Counted from the first letter of the stretch, positions 43,772-53,828 are shown. The stretch: DNA of 64,000 nucleotides from Acidovorax sp. NO-1 (GCF_000238595.1 NZ_AGTS01000145.1:62001-126000), one strand, 5' to 3'. A program made the numbers and translations. Notes: generated by a model from the letters alone, not told the origin.

Positions 43772-46504
43772 TTAAGCGTAGAGCGGGTTGATCTTGTCAG
43801 CCTGGATGTTGTACCTGGCAATGGCCTCCGCCACCTTGGTGGCAGGCAACACGCCGTCTTCGCTCAACGCCTTGAGGGCGGCCACAACGATGTAGTGGCG
43901 GTTGATCTCGAAGTGCTCGCGCAGCTTGCTGCGGAAGTCGCTGCGGCCAAAGCCGTCGGTGCCCAGCACCTTGTAGTTGCGGCCCTTGGGGATGAAGGGG
44001 CGGATCTGCTCGGCATAGGCCTTCATGTAGTCGGTGGATGCGACCACGGGGCCGGTGCTGCTGCCCAGTTGCTGCGCCACGAACGGCACGCGCGGTGTCT
44101 CCAGCGGGTGCAGCAGGTTCCAGCGGTCGGCGTCCTGGCCTTCGCGGGTGAGTTCGTTGAAGCTGGGGCAGCTCCACACATCGGCCTGTACACCCCAGTC
44201 GGCGGCCAGCAGGGTCTGTGCGGCCAGCGACTCACGCAGGATGGTGCCCGACCCCAGCAGCTGCACGCGCTTGTCACTGGCATCGGAGGTGCCCTGCGGT
44301 GGCACGGCACCAGGCTTGCACAGATACATGCCTTTGATGATCTGCTCTTCCGTGCCTGCCGTGAGGCCGGGCATGGCGTAGTTCTCGTTGAGCAGCGTGA
44401 TGTAGTAGAAGACGTTTTCTTGCTGCTCGACCATGCGCTTGAGACCACGGTGCATGATCACCGCCACTTCGTGGGCAAAGGTGGGGTCGTAGCTGATGCA
44501 GTTCGGAATGGTGCCCGCCAGGATGTGGCTGTGGCCATCTTCGTGCTGCAGGCCTTCGCCGTTCAGCGTGGTGCGGCCCGAGGTGCCGCCCAGCAGGAAG
44601 CCACGCGCCTGCATGTCGCCGGCAGCCCAGGCCAGATCGCCAATGCGCTGAAAGCCGAACATCGAGTAGTACACGTAGAACGGCACCATGATGCGGTTGT
44701 TGGTGCTGTAGCTGGTGGCCGCTGCAATCCAGCTAGCCATGCCGCCAGCTTCGTTGATGCCTTCCTGCAGGATCTGACCGGCCTTGTCCTCGCGGTAATA
44801 CATCACCTGGTCGCGATCGACCGGGGTGTAGAGCTGGCCCTTGGGGTTGTAGATACCGATCTGGCGGAACAGGCCTTCCATGCCGAAGGTACGGGCCTCG
44901 TCCACCAGGATGGGTACTACGCGCGGGCCCAGGGCCTGGTCGCGCAGCAACTGTGTGATGAAGCGTACGTAGGCCTGGGTGGTGCTGATCTCGCGGCCTT
45001 CGGCCGTGGGCTCCAGGATGGCCTTGAAGGTGTCAATGGCAGGCACGGTGAAGTGCTCGTCCGCCTTGGGACGGCGCTTGGGCAGGTAGCCGCCCAGGGC
45101 CTTGCGCCGCTCGTGCAGGTACCTGATTTCTGGCGTGTCATCCGCGGGCTTGTAGTACGGGAGCTTGTGCAGCTCGCTGTCCGGGATGGGGATGTTGAAG
45201 CGGTCGCGGATGTACTTGATGTCTTCGTCCGACAGCTTCTTGGTCTGGTGCACGGTGTTTTTGCCTTCACCCGCTTTGCCCATGCCATAGCCTTTGACGG
45301 TCTTGACCAGCAGCACGGTGGGCTGGCCCTTGTGCGAATTGGCGGCGTGGAACGCGGCGTATACCTTGGTGGGCTCATGGCCACCACGGCGCAACTCGAA
45401 CACCTCTTCGTCGGTCATGTGCTCGACCAGCTTGAGCGTCTCGGGGTACTTGCCAAAGAAGTTCTTGCGAACAAATGCGCCGTCGTTGGCCTTCATGGCC
45501 TGGTAATCGCCGTCCAGCGTCTCCATCATCAGCTGCCTGAGCTTGCCTGTCTTGTCGCGGGCCAGCAGTGCATCCCAGCCAGCACCCCACAGCAGCTTGA
45601 TCACGTTCCAGCCGCTGCCGCGGAATTCGCTTTCCAGCTCCTGCACGATCTTGCCGTTGCCGCGCACCGGGCCGTCCAGGCGCTGCAGGTTGCAGTTGAC
45701 GACAAAGACCAGGTTGTCGAGGTTCTCACGGGCGGCCAGACCGATGGCACCCAGCGACTCGGGTTCGTCCATCTCACCATCGCCACAGAATACCCAGACC
45801 TTGCGGTTTTCGGTGTTGGCAATGCCGCGGGCATGCAGATATTTGAGGAAGCGCGCCTGATAAATCGCCATCAGAGGGCCCAGGCCCATCGACACCGTGG
45901 GGAACTGCCAGAACTCGGGCATCAGCTTGGGGTGCGGGTAGCTCGACAGACCCTTGCCATCGACTTCCTGGCGGAAGCTGTCGAGCTGCTCTTCCGTCAG
46001 GCGGCCTTCGAGGTAAGCGCGGGCGTAGATGCCGGGCGAGCTGTGGCCCTGGATGTACAACAGGTCGCCACCGTGGTTCTCGCTTTCGGCGTGCCAGAAG
46101 TGGTTGAAACCGGCGCCAAACATGCTGGCCACTGAAGCAAAGGAGCCAATGTGGCCACCGAGGTCACCACCGTCGGCGGGGTCCAGCCGATTGGCGCGCA
46201 CCACCATGGCCATGGCGTTCCAGCGCATGTATGCGCGCAGGCGTTTTTCGATCTGGATGTTGCCCGGACAGTGGGCCTCCTGGTCGGGCTCGATGGTATT
46301 CACGTAGCCGGTGTTGGCAGAGAACGGCATGTCAATGCTGTTCTGGCGCGCGTGCTCCAGCAGCTGTTCCAGCAGGAAATGGGCGCGCTCAGGGCCTTCC
46401 TTGTCAATCACGGCGGACAGCGCGTCCATCCATTCACGGGTTTCTTGCTGGTCGGTGTCGGAACCGATGCCGAAACCGGCCTGTGGGTCGGGCTGAGCTG
46501 ACAT
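43772..46504 (-). CDS. aceE: Pyruvate dehydrogenase E1 component, homodimeric
   Basis: 910 residues, standard size for the AceE type. AGGAG precedes the ATG. The thiamine pyrophosphate motif is visible as GDGEMDEPESLGAI, ending in LDNLVFVVNCNLQ. Early blocks: NTGYVNTIEPDQEAHCPGN and RANRLDPADGGDLGGHIGSF. Others: GLGPLMAIYQARFLKYL, GYGMGKAGEGKNTVHQTKKL and, in the second domain, EGLQHEDGHSHILAGTIPNC. Decarboxylates pyruvate and passes the acetyl unit to AceF's lipoyl group. First gene of the complex's operon. The 175-base gap upstream, shared with the divergent sensor kinase, must hold promoters for both. Confidence 0.97.
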   Translation of the reverse strand: MSAQPDPQAGFGIGSDTDQQETREWMDALSAVIDKEGPERAHFLLEQLLEHARQNSIDMPFSANTGYVNTIEPDQEAHCPGNIQIEKRLRAYMRWNAMAMVVRANRLDPADGGDLGGHIGSFASVASMFGAGFNHFWHAESENHGGDLLYIQGHSSPGIYARAYLEGRLTEEQLDSFRQEVDGKGLSSYPHPKLMPEFWQFPTVSMGLGPLMAIYQARFLKYLHARGIANTENRKVWVFCGDGEMDEPESLGAIGLAARENLDNLVFVVNCNLQRLDGPVRGNGKIVQELESEFRGSGWNVIKLLWGAGWDALLARDKTGKLRQLMMETLDGDYQAMKANDGAFVRKNFFGKYPETLKLVEHMTDEEVFELRRGGHEPTKVYAAFHAANSHKGQPTVLLVKTVKGYGMGKAGEGKNTVHQTKKLSDEDIKYIRDRFNIPIPDSELHKLPYYKPADDTPEIRYLHERRKALGGYLPKRRPKADEHFTVPAIDTFKAILEPTAEGREISTTQAYVRFITQLLRDQALGPRVVPILVDEARTFGMEGLFRQIGIYNPKGQLYTPVDRDQVMYYREDKAGQILQEGINEAGGMASWIAAATSYSTNNRIMVPFYVYYSMFGFQRIGDLAWAAGDMQARGFLLGGTSGRTTLNGEGLQHEDGHSHILAGTIPNCISYDPTFAHEVAVIMHRGLKRMVEQQENVFYYITLLNENYAMPGLTAGTEEQIIKGMYLCKPGAVPPQGTSDASDKRVQLLGSGTILRESLAAQTLLAADWGVQADVWSCPSFNELTREGQDADRWNLLHPLETPRVPFVAQQLGSSTGPVVASTDYMKAYAEQIRPFIPKGRNYKVLGTDGFGRSDFRSKLREHFEINRHYIVVAALKALSEDGVLPATKVAEAIARYNIQADKINPLYA

Positions 46505-46679
46505 GCTTTGTCTCCTGTAGGTGTGGCAGCAATTTAGTACGTTGGCTCTAGTTTCGCATAATTTTCATGCGATTTCGAATGGTGCTTTTTCATTTCATAA
46601 TGTAATATTTTGCTGCAGTTGCACATTTGGTCATGGGGAGCCACTGGGCTGCCTGTCGAGCCTCACCTACACTTGGCGG

Positions 46680-49241
46680 ATGGATCCCCAGCCTCTTGAG
46701 CCCTCGCCCGCAGCCACTGTGGTGGCTGCGCCCGCCCGTTGGTGGCGCAAGTGGTGGCGCGGGTTGTCGCCCACCCGGCAAGACCGCTTTGCCGCGCTGG
46801 CCCCCCTTGCCGCCGTGCTGATGTTTCTGGCCGCCATCGTGGCGGCCTTCTGGTATCTGCGAGCCGAAGAGGCCGAACGCGAGCAAGAAGCCCTACGCCG
46901 CGACGTGGAATACGCACAGCAACGGGTGCGCTTGCGCCTGCTGGAGCGGCAGGAACAGCTGATGCGCATTGCGCGCGACCTGTCCAACCAGGAACTGGAA
47001 CGTGCCGAGTTCGTGAGCCGGGCCGAAACCCTGATCAGCCAGTACCCTGAACTGCAGGCGGTGACCTGGATCGACGAACGCCGCCGAATCCGCGCCAGCC
47101 ACGCTGCGCCCACCCTGGCCAGCAACGAGCTGCGCATTGCAGGAGAAGTGCTCAAACCCGGGGACACAGCCGATACCTTCGGGTTGGCACGCGATCTGCA
47201 GCAGCCCGTGTACGCCCAGCCTGCGGCCACCTCGGGAGATGCGGCGCCACTGCTCCAGCTGCAGGTGCCCCTGACGCACCAGGGCAAGTTCAGCGGCGTG
47301 GTGCTGGGCGAATACTCCATCGACAGCCTGCTGCGTTACGGTACGCCCACCGAAGTACTGGCCCGCTATGCCGTCACATTGCTCGACGGAAAGAACCAGG
47401 TGCTGGCTGGTACACCGCTGGGCCCGCGCAACGCGGCCACCGAGCTGCTGCCGTGGACGCGTCACGCCAACGAATACGAAGTGCCTGTATCCCCGGTGGG
47501 CAACGGGCTGGTGCTCAAGGCGCAGGCTTACCGCACGTCGCTGGGTGTGGTGGGCAGCGGGCTGTTCTGGCTGGTGGGCACGCTGAGCGCCATGACGGCC
47601 TGGATGCTGATCGCCACCTGGCGCCACACGCGCAGGCGCATGCAGGCGCAGCAGGCGCTGGTCGCCGAGACCAATTTCCGCCGTGCGATGGAAAACTCCA
47701 TCCTGACTGGCATGCGGGCGCTGGACCTGGAAGGCCGCATCACCTATGTGAATGCCGCGTTCTGCCAGATGACCGGCTGGAGCGAATCTGAACTGGTGGG
47801 CCTCAAGGCGCCTTTCCCCTACTGGCCGGAGTCTGACCATGAAGCGCTGCACGCCAAGTTACGCGACGAGATCAGCGGTAAAACCATCGTGGGCGGCTTT
47901 CAGGTGCGGGTGCGACGCAAAAGCGGCACGCTTTTTGATGCGCGGCTGTATGTCTCGCCCCTGATCGATGCGCATGGGCAGCAGACCGGGTGGATGACCT
48001 CGATGACCGACATCACCGAGCCCAACCGGATCCGTGAACAGCTCACAGCCTCGCACGAGCGGTTCACGGTGGTGCTGGAGTCGCTGGACGCGTCGGTGTC
48101 AGTGGCGCCCCTGGGCAGCCAGGAGCTGCTGTTTGCCAACAAGCTTTACCGCCAGTGGTTCGGCTCGCAGACCGACGGCCATCTGCAACTGGTAGCGCAG
48201 GCCGGCGTGGTGCCTGTGGCGGGGTCTGACCACACTGGCATGGACGACGAAGACGGCCTGATGGGCTTACCCACCGACCCCCTCACCAGCGCCCGCACCG
48301 AAAACGCCGAGATCTACCTGCCCGACCTGGGCAAATGGCTCGAAGTACGCTCCCGCTACCTCAACTGGGTGGACGGGCGCCTGGCCCAGATGGTGATTGC
48401 CACCGACATCACCCCCCGCCGCCAGGCCGAGGAACAGGCGGCGCGCCAGGCCGAGCGTGCCCAGTCGGTCAGCCGCCTGATCACCATGGGCGAGATGGCC
48501 TCGAGCGTGGCGCACGAACTCAACCAGCCGCTCACGGCCATCAACAATTACTGCAGCGGCATGGTCTCGCGCATCCAGAGTGGCCAGCTGACCGAGGAAG
48601 CACTGCTCACGGCACTGCAAAAGACCGCCCACCAGGCCCAGCGCGCGGGCCAGATCATCCAGCGCATCCGGGCCTTTGTGAAAAAGAGCGAGCCCAACCG
48701 CACCTTGGCCGACGTGCATTCGATGGTCAATGAAGCCGTGGAGCTGGCCGACATCGAACTGCGCCGCCACAACGTGCGGCTCACACATTACGTGGCGGCG
48801 CGCCTGCCACCCGTGATGGCCGACACCATCCTGATCGAGCAGGTGCTGGTCAACCTGATGAAGAACGGCGCCGAAGCCATCCAGCATGCTGACCGTCCGC
48901 CGTCGGGCCGCAGCGTGGAACTTCGGGTGGTGCCCAAACACATTGACGACCGCGAAGTGGTGGAATTTTCGGTGCAGGACACCGGCAAAGGCCTGGCCCC
49001 CGAGGTACTGGAGCGCCTTTTTGAAGCCTTCTTCTCGACCAAGGAAGAAGGCATGGGCATGGGCCTCAATCTTTGCCGCAGCATCGTCGAGTCGCACCAG
49101 GGCAGGATGCAGGCGGAGAACCTCTACAATGGAACCGAGGTCACGGGCTGCAGGTTCTCCTTCTGGCTGCCGCTTGCCAAGCCTGCTGATGCCACTACAA
49201 ATTCTGTAGCAAATACTCAAAAACCAAGGACAATTGCATGA
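46680..49241 (+). CDS. Membrane-bound PAS sensor histidine kinase (FixL-like)
   Basis: 853 residues from ATG 46680; the frame is open further upstream but enters the AT-rich promoter region. Layout: membrane helix 1 at about 39-60, a periplasmic sensing domain of roughly 220 residues, helix 2 at about 288-313 (VGSGLFWLVGTLSAMTAWML), then a PAS domain (ALDLEGRITYVNAAFCQMTG) and a second PAS-like stretch. The kinase core has phosphoacceptor His612 in SSVAHELNQPLTAINNYCSG and ATP-binding boxes NLMKNGAEAIQ, DTGKGLAPEVLERLFEAFF and GMGMGLNLCRSIVESHQG. Overlaps the response regulator gene by ATGA. The signal is not apparent; no haem-binding PAS His can be claimed. The last ~10 residues look like a diverged half of the palindromic repeat. 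Confidence 0.93.
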   Translation: MDPQPLEPSPAATVVAAPARWWRKWWRGLSPTRQDRFAALAPLAAVLMFLAAIVAAFWYLRAEEAEREQEALRRDVEYAQQRVRLRLLERQEQLMRIARDLSNQELERAEFVSRAETLISQYPELQAVTWIDERRRIRASHAAPTLASNELRIAGEVLKPGDTADTFGLARDLQQPVYAQPAATSGDAAPLLQLQVPLTHQGKFSGVVLGEYSIDSLLRYGTPTEVLARYAVTLLDGKNQVLAGTPLGPRNAATELLPWTRHANEYEVPVSPVGNGLVLKAQAYRTSLGVVGSGLFWLVGTLSAMTAWMLIATWRHTRRRMQAQQALVAETNFRRAMENSILTGMRALDLEGRITYVNAAFCQMTGWSESELVGLKAPFPYWPESDHEALHAKLRDEISGKTIVGGFQVRVRRKSGTLFDARLYVSPLIDAHGQQTGWMTSMTDITEPNRIREQLTASHERFTVVLESLDASVSVAPLGSQELLFANKLYRQWFGSQTDGHLQLVAQAGVVPVAGSDHTGMDDEDGLMGLPTDPLTSARTENAEIYLPDLGKWLEVRSRYLNWVDGRLAQMVIATDITPRRQAEEQAARQAERAQSVSRLITMGEMASSVAHELNQPLTAINNYCSGMVSRIQSGQLTEEALLTALQKTAHQAQRAGQIIQRIRAFVKKSEPNRTLADVHSMVNEAVELADIELRRHNVRLTHYVAARLPPVMADTILIEQVLVNLMKNGAEAIQHADRPPSGRSVELRVVPKHIDDREVVEFSVQDTGKGLAPEVLERLFEAFFSTKEEGMGMGLNLCRSIVESHQGRMQAENLYNGTEVTGCRFSFWLPLAKPADATTNSVANTQKPRTIA

Positions 49242-49864
49242 GCTTGATTCCGAAAAAAGGCACTGTCTACGTTGTGGATGATGACGAGGCAGTTCGCGAT
49301 TCCCTGCAGTGGCTGCTGGAAGGCAAGGACTACCGGGTGCGTTGCTTTGATTCGGCCGAGACGTTTCTCTCACGCTATGACCCGCGCGAAGTCGCCTGCC
49401 TGATCGTGGACATCCGCATGGGTGGCATGACGGGCCTGGAGCTGCAAGACCGCCTGATCGAGCGCAAGTCCCCCCTGCCCATCGTGTTCATCACCGGTCA
49501 CGGCGACGTGCCCATGGCTGTGAACACCATGAAAAAGGGCGCGCTCGATTTCATCCAGAAGCCCTTTGACGAAGAAGAACTGGTGGGCCTCGTCGAGCGC
49601 ATGCTCGACCACGCCCGCGAAGCCTTCGCCGGCTACCAGCAGGCCGCGAGCCGCGATGCCCTGCTGTCCAAGCTCACCAGCCGCGAAGCCCAGGTGCTCG
49701 AACGCATCGTCGCCGGCCGCCTGAACAAGCAGATTGCGGACGACCTGGGCATCAGCATCAAGACGGTGGAGGCGCACCGCGCCAACATCATGGAAAAACT
49801 CAACGCCAACACCGTGGCCGACCTGCTCAAGATCGCCCTCGGCCAGAATGCGCCCAAGGGCTGA
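49238..49864 (+). CDS. FixJ-family response regulator
   Basis: 208 residues. Receiver domain: acidic pocket VVDDDEAVRDSLQWLLEGKD, phosphoacceptor D58 in CLIVDIRMGGMTGLELQ, and Lys in GALDFIQKPFDEEELV. The C-terminal LuxR-type helix-turn-helix is LTSREAQVLERIVAGRLNKQ, then IADDLGISIKTVEAHRANIM. Start overlaps the kinase stop, so the two are a cognate pair, like FixL/FixJ, TtrS/TtrR or DctB-type systems. Targets are not shown, though the divergent aceE-aceF-lpdA operon is the closest candidate. A palindromic repeat copy follows the stop. Confidence 0.95.
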   Translation: MSLIPKKGTVYVVDDDEAVRDSLQWLLEGKDYRVRCFDSAETFLSRYDPREVACLIVDIRMGGMTGLELQDRLIERKSPLPIVFITGHGDVPMAVNTMKKGALDFIQKPFDEEELVGLVERMLDHAREAFAGYQQAASRDALLSKLTSREAQVLERIVAGRLNKQIADDLGISIKTVEAHRANIMEKLNANTVADLLKIALGQNAPKG

Positions 49865-49865
49865 T

Positions 49866-49922
49866 ACTCATATTTTGATAGCTGCTCGCGCTTGCTGATA
49901 AAGCGCTAGAGCCTAATTTGAC
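49866..49922 (+). repeat. Dispersed palindromic repeat, copy 9
   Basis: ACTCATATTTTGATAGCTGC, TCGCGCTTGCTGATAAAGCG and CTAGAGCCTAATTTG. Fills almost the whole 72-base gap between the fixJ-type gene and folD. It may terminate the first transcript or sit in the leader of folD. Confidence 0.85.
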
Positions 49923-49936
49923 TGATATTTTCTGCT

Positions 49937-50791
49937 ATGACAGCCCAACTCATCGACGGCAACGCCCTTTCCCGCCAACTGCGCGCCGATGTGGCGCAAC
50001 GCGCCGCCGCCCTGGCAGCACGGGGCGTCAAGCCCGGCTTGGCCGTCGTCCTGGTGGGCGACAACCCGGCGAGCCAGGTGTATGTGCGCAACAAGGTCAA
50101 GGCCTGCGAAGACAGCGGCCTGTACTCCGTGCTTGAAAAGTACGAGGCCGACATGACCGAAGCCGCATTGCTCGCCCGCGTGGAGGCCCTCAACAACGAC
50201 CCGGCCATCCACGGCATCCTGGTGCAGCTGCCGCTGCCCAAACACATCGACGCGCAGAAGGTGATCGAAGCCATCTCGCCCGCCAAGGACGTGGATGGCT
50301 TTCACATCGCCAGCACCGGAGCCCTGATGACCGGCATGCCCGGCTTCTGGCCCTGCACGCCCTATGGCTGTATGAAGATGCTGGAGAGCATCGGCTACGA
50401 CCTCAAGGGCAAACACGCCGTGGTCATCGGCCGCAGCAACATCGTGGGCAAGCCCATGGCGCTGATGCTGCTGGGCCAGAACGCCACTGTCACCATCTGC
50501 CACAGCGCCACGCAGGATTTGAAGGCACAAACCCTGCAGGCCGACGTGATCGTGGCGGCAGTCGGCAAACGCAATGTGCTGACGGCCGACATGGTCAAGC
50601 CCGGCGCCGTGGTGATCGACGTGGGCATGAACCGCAACGACGAAGGCAAGCTGTGCGGTGACGTCGACTTTGACGGCGTCAAGGAAGTGGCCGGCTGGAT
50701 CACCCCCGTGCCTGGCGGGGTTGGGCCCATGACCATTACCATGCTGCTGGTGAACACCATCGAAGCCGCCGAGCGCACTGCAGAGCACTGA
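49937..50791 (+). CDS. folD: Bifunctional methylenetetrahydrofolate dehydrogenase/methenyltetrahydrofolate cyclohydrolase
   Basis: 284 residues, full length. Interconverts 5,10-methylene-, 5,10-methenyl- and 10-formyl-tetrahydrofolate in the cytoplasm with NADP. Signature blocks: [20 protein letters not shown] with the catalytic Lys, [55 protein letters not shown] and [20 protein letters not shown]. Single gene in its own unit between a repeat copy and the oligopeptidase. No oddities. Confidence 0.97.
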   Translation: MTAQLIDGNALSRQLRADVAQRAAALAARGVKPGLAVVLVGDNPASQVYVRNKVKACEDSGLYSVLEKYEADMTEAALLARVEALNNDPAIHGILVQLPLPKHIDAQKVIEAISPAKDVDGFHIASTGALMTGMPGFWPCTPYGCMKMLESIGYDLKGKHAVVIGRSNIVGKPMALMLLGQNATVTICHSATQDLKAQTLQADVIVAAVGKRNVLTADMVKPGAVVIDVGMNRNDEGKLCGDVDFDGVKEVAGWITPVPGGVGPMTITMLLVNTIEAAERTAEH

Positions 50792-50862
50792 CCTGGGTCA
50801 GTGCTGTCGATGTCGGCGGCTTTGCAACTTGAACCTGCGCCATCTGGCGCCATCTGACTCGC

Positions 50863-52932
50863 ATGAGCAACGCCCTTCTCGACATCTCGGACCTCCCCCA
50901 TTTCGACCGCATCACGCCGCAGGACGTGGCGCCTGCCATGGATGTGCTGCTGGAGCGCGCCAATGCAGCGCTGGAAACCGTCACCGCCCCTGACTTTCCA
51001 GCCCGCTGGGATGCCATCGCCAAGGTGCTGGATGTGGCCACCGAGCGACTGGGCACCGCCTGGGGCAGCATCAGCCACCTCAACAGCGTGGCGGATACCC
51101 CTGAATTGCGCGCAGCCTACAACGCCGCCTTGCCCAAGGTCACCGAGTTCTGGACGCGCCTGGGTGCCGATGAACGCCTGTACGCCAAATACAAGGCCAT
51201 CGACCCCGCCACCCTGACTGCAGAGCAGCGGCAGGCCCACCTGAACGCGGTGCGCAACTTTGTGTTGAGTGGCGCGGAGCTGACCGGTGCCGCCAAGGAG
51301 CGTTTTGCGCAGATCCAGGAACGCCAGGCCGAGCTGAGCCAGAAGTTCAGCGAAAACGCCCTCGATGCCACCGACGCCTACGCTTACTACGCCACGGCTG
51401 AAGAACTGGAAGGCATTCCAGACGATGTCCAACAGGCCGCGCTGGCCGCAGCGCAGGCAGACGATAAGGAAGGCTACAAGCTCACCCTGAAGATGCCCTG
51501 CTACCTGCCGGTCATGCAGTTTGCCGCGCGCAGCGACCTGCGCGAGAAGCTCTACCGTGCCTATGTGACCCGTGCCTCCGACCAGGCTGAGGGCGATGCA
51601 CGCAAGTTCGACAACACTGCGCTGATCAGCCAAATCCTGGCCCTGCGCCGCGAAGAGGCCCAACTGCTGGGCTACGCCAATTTTGGCGAAGTGTCCGTGG
51701 TGCCCAAGATGGCCCAATCTCCGGCGCAGGTGATCACCTTCCTGCGGGATCTGGCCCGACGCGCCCGCCCATACGCCGAGAAGGACATCGCCGACCTGCG
51801 CGCGTTTGCAGCAGAACACCTGGGCCTGGCCAATCCGCAGGCCTGGGACTGGCCCTACATTTCCGAAAAGCTCAAGGAAGCGCGCTACGCCTTCAGCGAG
51901 CAGGAGGTCAAGAAGTACTTCACGGCGCCCAAGGTGCTGGCGGGCCTGTTCAAGATCATCGAAACCCTGTTCGAAGTGAGCATCCGGCGCGACACGGCCG
52001 CCATCTGGCACCCAGCCGTCGAGTTCTACCGGATTGAGCGCACGCACCCGGAGGGCGCCCATAAGGGCACCCAGCTGGTGGGCCAGTTCTACCTCGACCA
52101 GCCCGCTCGCACCGGCAAACGCGGAGGCGCATGGATGGACGATGTGCGCACACGCTGGCTGCGCCCCGACACGGGCGTGCTGCAAACCCCGGTGGCGCAC
52201 CTGGTGTGCAACTTCGCCAGCGGCGTGGACGGCAAGCCACCGCTGCTCACTCACGACGACGTGATCACACTCTTCCACGAATTCGGCCACGGCTTGCACC
52301 ACATGCTCACCCAGGTGAACGAGCGTGACGTCTCGGGCATTGGAGGCGTGGAGTGGGACGCGGTGGAGCTGCCCAGCCAGTTCATGGAGAACTTCTGCTG
52401 GGAATGGGATGTGCTCAAGCACATGACGGCCCATGTGGACACGGGCGAGCCCCTGCCCCGCGCGCTGTTCGACAAGATGATTGCCGCCAAGAACTACCAA
52501 AGTGGCATGCAGACGCTGCGACAGATCGAGTTCTCGCTGTTCGACATGCTGCTGCACACCGAGCACGACCCGGCCCAGGACATCATGCCTCTGCTGGATC
52601 AGGTGCGCCGCGAAGTGGCCGTGCTGCAGCCCCCGGCATTCAGCCGCACGGCACACACCTTCAGCCATATCTTTGCGGGCGGGTATGCCGCTGGCTACTA
52701 CAGCTACAAATGGGCCGAGGTACTGAGTGCAGACGCCTATGCAGCCTTCGAGGAAACCGCTGGAAGCGATGGTCTGCCGAGTATTGAAACGGGTCGCCGC
52801 TACCGCCAGGCCATTCTGGAAGCCGGTGGCAGCCGCCCTGCGATGGAATCGTTCAAGGCCTTCCGGGGCCGTGAGCCCAGCCTGGATGCCCTGCTGCGCC
52901 ACCAAGGCATGGCGGAAGAATCGACTGCCTGA
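50863..52932 (+). CDS. prlC: M3-family oligopeptidase A
   Basis: 689 residues, the size of E. coli oligopeptidase A. The zinc motif HEFGH is at residues 472-476 in TLFHEFGHGLHHML, with the third ligand Glu expected in WDAVELPSQFMENFCWE. It cleaves short peptides, including signal peptide remnants, in the cytoplasm. The N-terminal helical part begins LLDISDLPHFDRITPQDVAP. The gene is oriented with folD, 71 bases downstream. Full length, no frameshift seen. Confidence 0.95.
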   Translation: MSNALLDISDLPHFDRITPQDVAPAMDVLLERANAALETVTAPDFPARWDAIAKVLDVATERLGTAWGSISHLNSVADTPELRAAYNAALPKVTEFWTRLGADERLYAKYKAIDPATLTAEQRQAHLNAVRNFVLSGAELTGAAKERFAQIQERQAELSQKFSENALDATDAYAYYATAEELEGIPDDVQQAALAAAQADDKEGYKLTLKMPCYLPVMQFAARSDLREKLYRAYVTRASDQAEGDARKFDNTALISQILALRREEAQLLGYANFGEVSVVPKMAQSPAQVITFLRDLARRARPYAEKDIADLRAFAAEHLGLANPQAWDWPYISEKLKEARYAFSEQEVKKYFTAPKVLAGLFKIIETLFEVSIRRDTAAIWHPAVEFYRIERTHPEGAHKGTQLVGQFYLDQPARTGKRGGAWMDDVRTRWLRPDTGVLQTPVAHLVCNFASGVDGKPPLLTHDDVITLFHEFGHGLHHMLTQVNERDVSGIGGVEWDAVELPSQFMENFCWEWDVLKHMTAHVDTGEPLPRALFDKMIAAKNYQSGMQTLRQIEFSLFDMLLHTEHDPAQDIMPLLDQVRREVAVLQPPAFSRTAHTFSHIFAGGYAAGYYSYKWAEVLSADAYAAFEETAGSDGLPSIETGRRYRQAILEAGGSRPAMESFKAFRGREPSLDALLRHQGMAEESTA

Positions 52933-53002
52933 GCGAACCCAACCCACGGCCTGAAATGCACACGTTGCACCCAGGCCTGACGACAAAGAAGGAGCAAGGA
53001 GA

Positions 53003-53662
53003 ATGAACATGCACAAGCCACTAAGCGCCCCCCTGTTGGCGACTTTGCTGATGACACTGGCCTGCGCCAGCGTGCAGGCGCAAGGCGTCTACCGCATTGT
53101 CGGCCCGGATGGCAAAGTGACATTTTCCGACCGGCCTCCCCCAGACGCCAATGCGCAGCCCGCCCGTATTGCCAATGAGGCTCCTGCAGCCGCCAACGGC
53201 GCGCTACCTTACGAGCTGCGCCAGATCGCCAACCGCTTTCCGGTCACCCTCTACACCGGCAACGACTGCCCGCCCTGCACCTCTGCGCGCAACCTGCTCA
53301 CGTCGCGGGGAGTTCCGTTCACCGAACGTACGGTGTCGAGCAATGAAGACATTGCAGCGTTGCAAAGGCTGAGCGGCGGCACGGGCCTGCCGTTTGGCAC
53401 CATTGGCGGGCAACAGCTTGCAGGTTTTTCCGAGGCAGAGTGGGTGCAGTATCTGGACGCTGCCGGCTACCCCAAGCAATCTGCATTGCCGAGAAATTAC
53501 CGCCAGCCAGCGCCCACACCACTCGTGGCCGTCAAGGCGGCGGAGCCCGCAGCCACGGCTTCGTCGGCACCCCCAGCGCCCCCAGCACCATCGCGGGCCC
53601 GCCCCCCTGCACCCATCAACGATGGACCATCGCCCAGCAACCCTGCAGGCATCAGGTTCTAG
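53003..53662 (+). CDS. Exported DUF4124-glutaredoxin fusion protein
   Basis: 219 residues, AGGAG upstream. A signal peptide covers about residues 1-26 (LLATLLMTLACASVQA, cut before QGVYRI). Next a DUF4124 domain: QGVYRIVGPDGKVTFSDRPP. Then a thioredoxin-fold/glutaredoxin-like domain with a redox pair C89-P-P-C92 in YTGNDCPPCTSARNLL and the cis-Pro region GGTGLPFGTIGGQQL. The C-terminus (about 165-219) is Pro/Ala-rich and probably disordered. A periplasmic thiol-disulfide role is likely; partner unknown. It is the last chromosomal gene before the integrated element. Confidence 0.9.
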   Translation: MNMHKPLSAPLLATLLMTLACASVQAQGVYRIVGPDGKVTFSDRPPPDANAQPARIANEAPAAANGALPYELRQIANRFPVTLYTGNDCPPCTSARNLLTSRGVPFTERTVSSNEDIAALQRLSGGTGLPFGTIGGQQLAGFSEAEWVQYLDAAGYPKQSALPRNYRQPAPTPLVAVKAAEPAATASSAPPAPPAPSRARPPAPINDGPSPSNPAGIRF

Positions 53663-53771
53663 ACGGCACGCGGGCGCACTCATTGCGCCGCTGCGTCGCC
53701 CCACCACAAACGGTAACCTCTGACGCCTCATCGCCACACACGCGCTGGGGCTTTGCGTACAAAAATAGGGG

Positions 53772-53811
53772 CAAAAGAAAAAGCACCTATGGCAGCTCTG
53801 CCATAGGTGCT
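53772..53811 (-). terminator. Hairpin terminator downstream of the tRNA-Lys gene remnant
   Basis: Perfect 14 bp inverted repeat AGCACCTATGGCAG / CTGCCATAGGTGCT around a 2-base loop, followed on the minus strand by TTTCTTTTGC. It lies just beyond the 3' end of the tRNA-Lys sequence, so it most likely ends transcription of the original tRNA gene. Confidence 0.85.
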
Positions 53812-53828
53812 TTACTCATTTCATGGGG

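Noticed and set aside
43736-46135. A 799-codon + strand frame across aceE
   Set aside because: Shadow of aceE; it contains no domain and the minus-strand gene is a certain pyruvate dehydrogenase.
50395-53016. An 873-codon minus-strand frame over prlC and folD
   Set aside because: Antisense shadow of two clearly recognisable genes.
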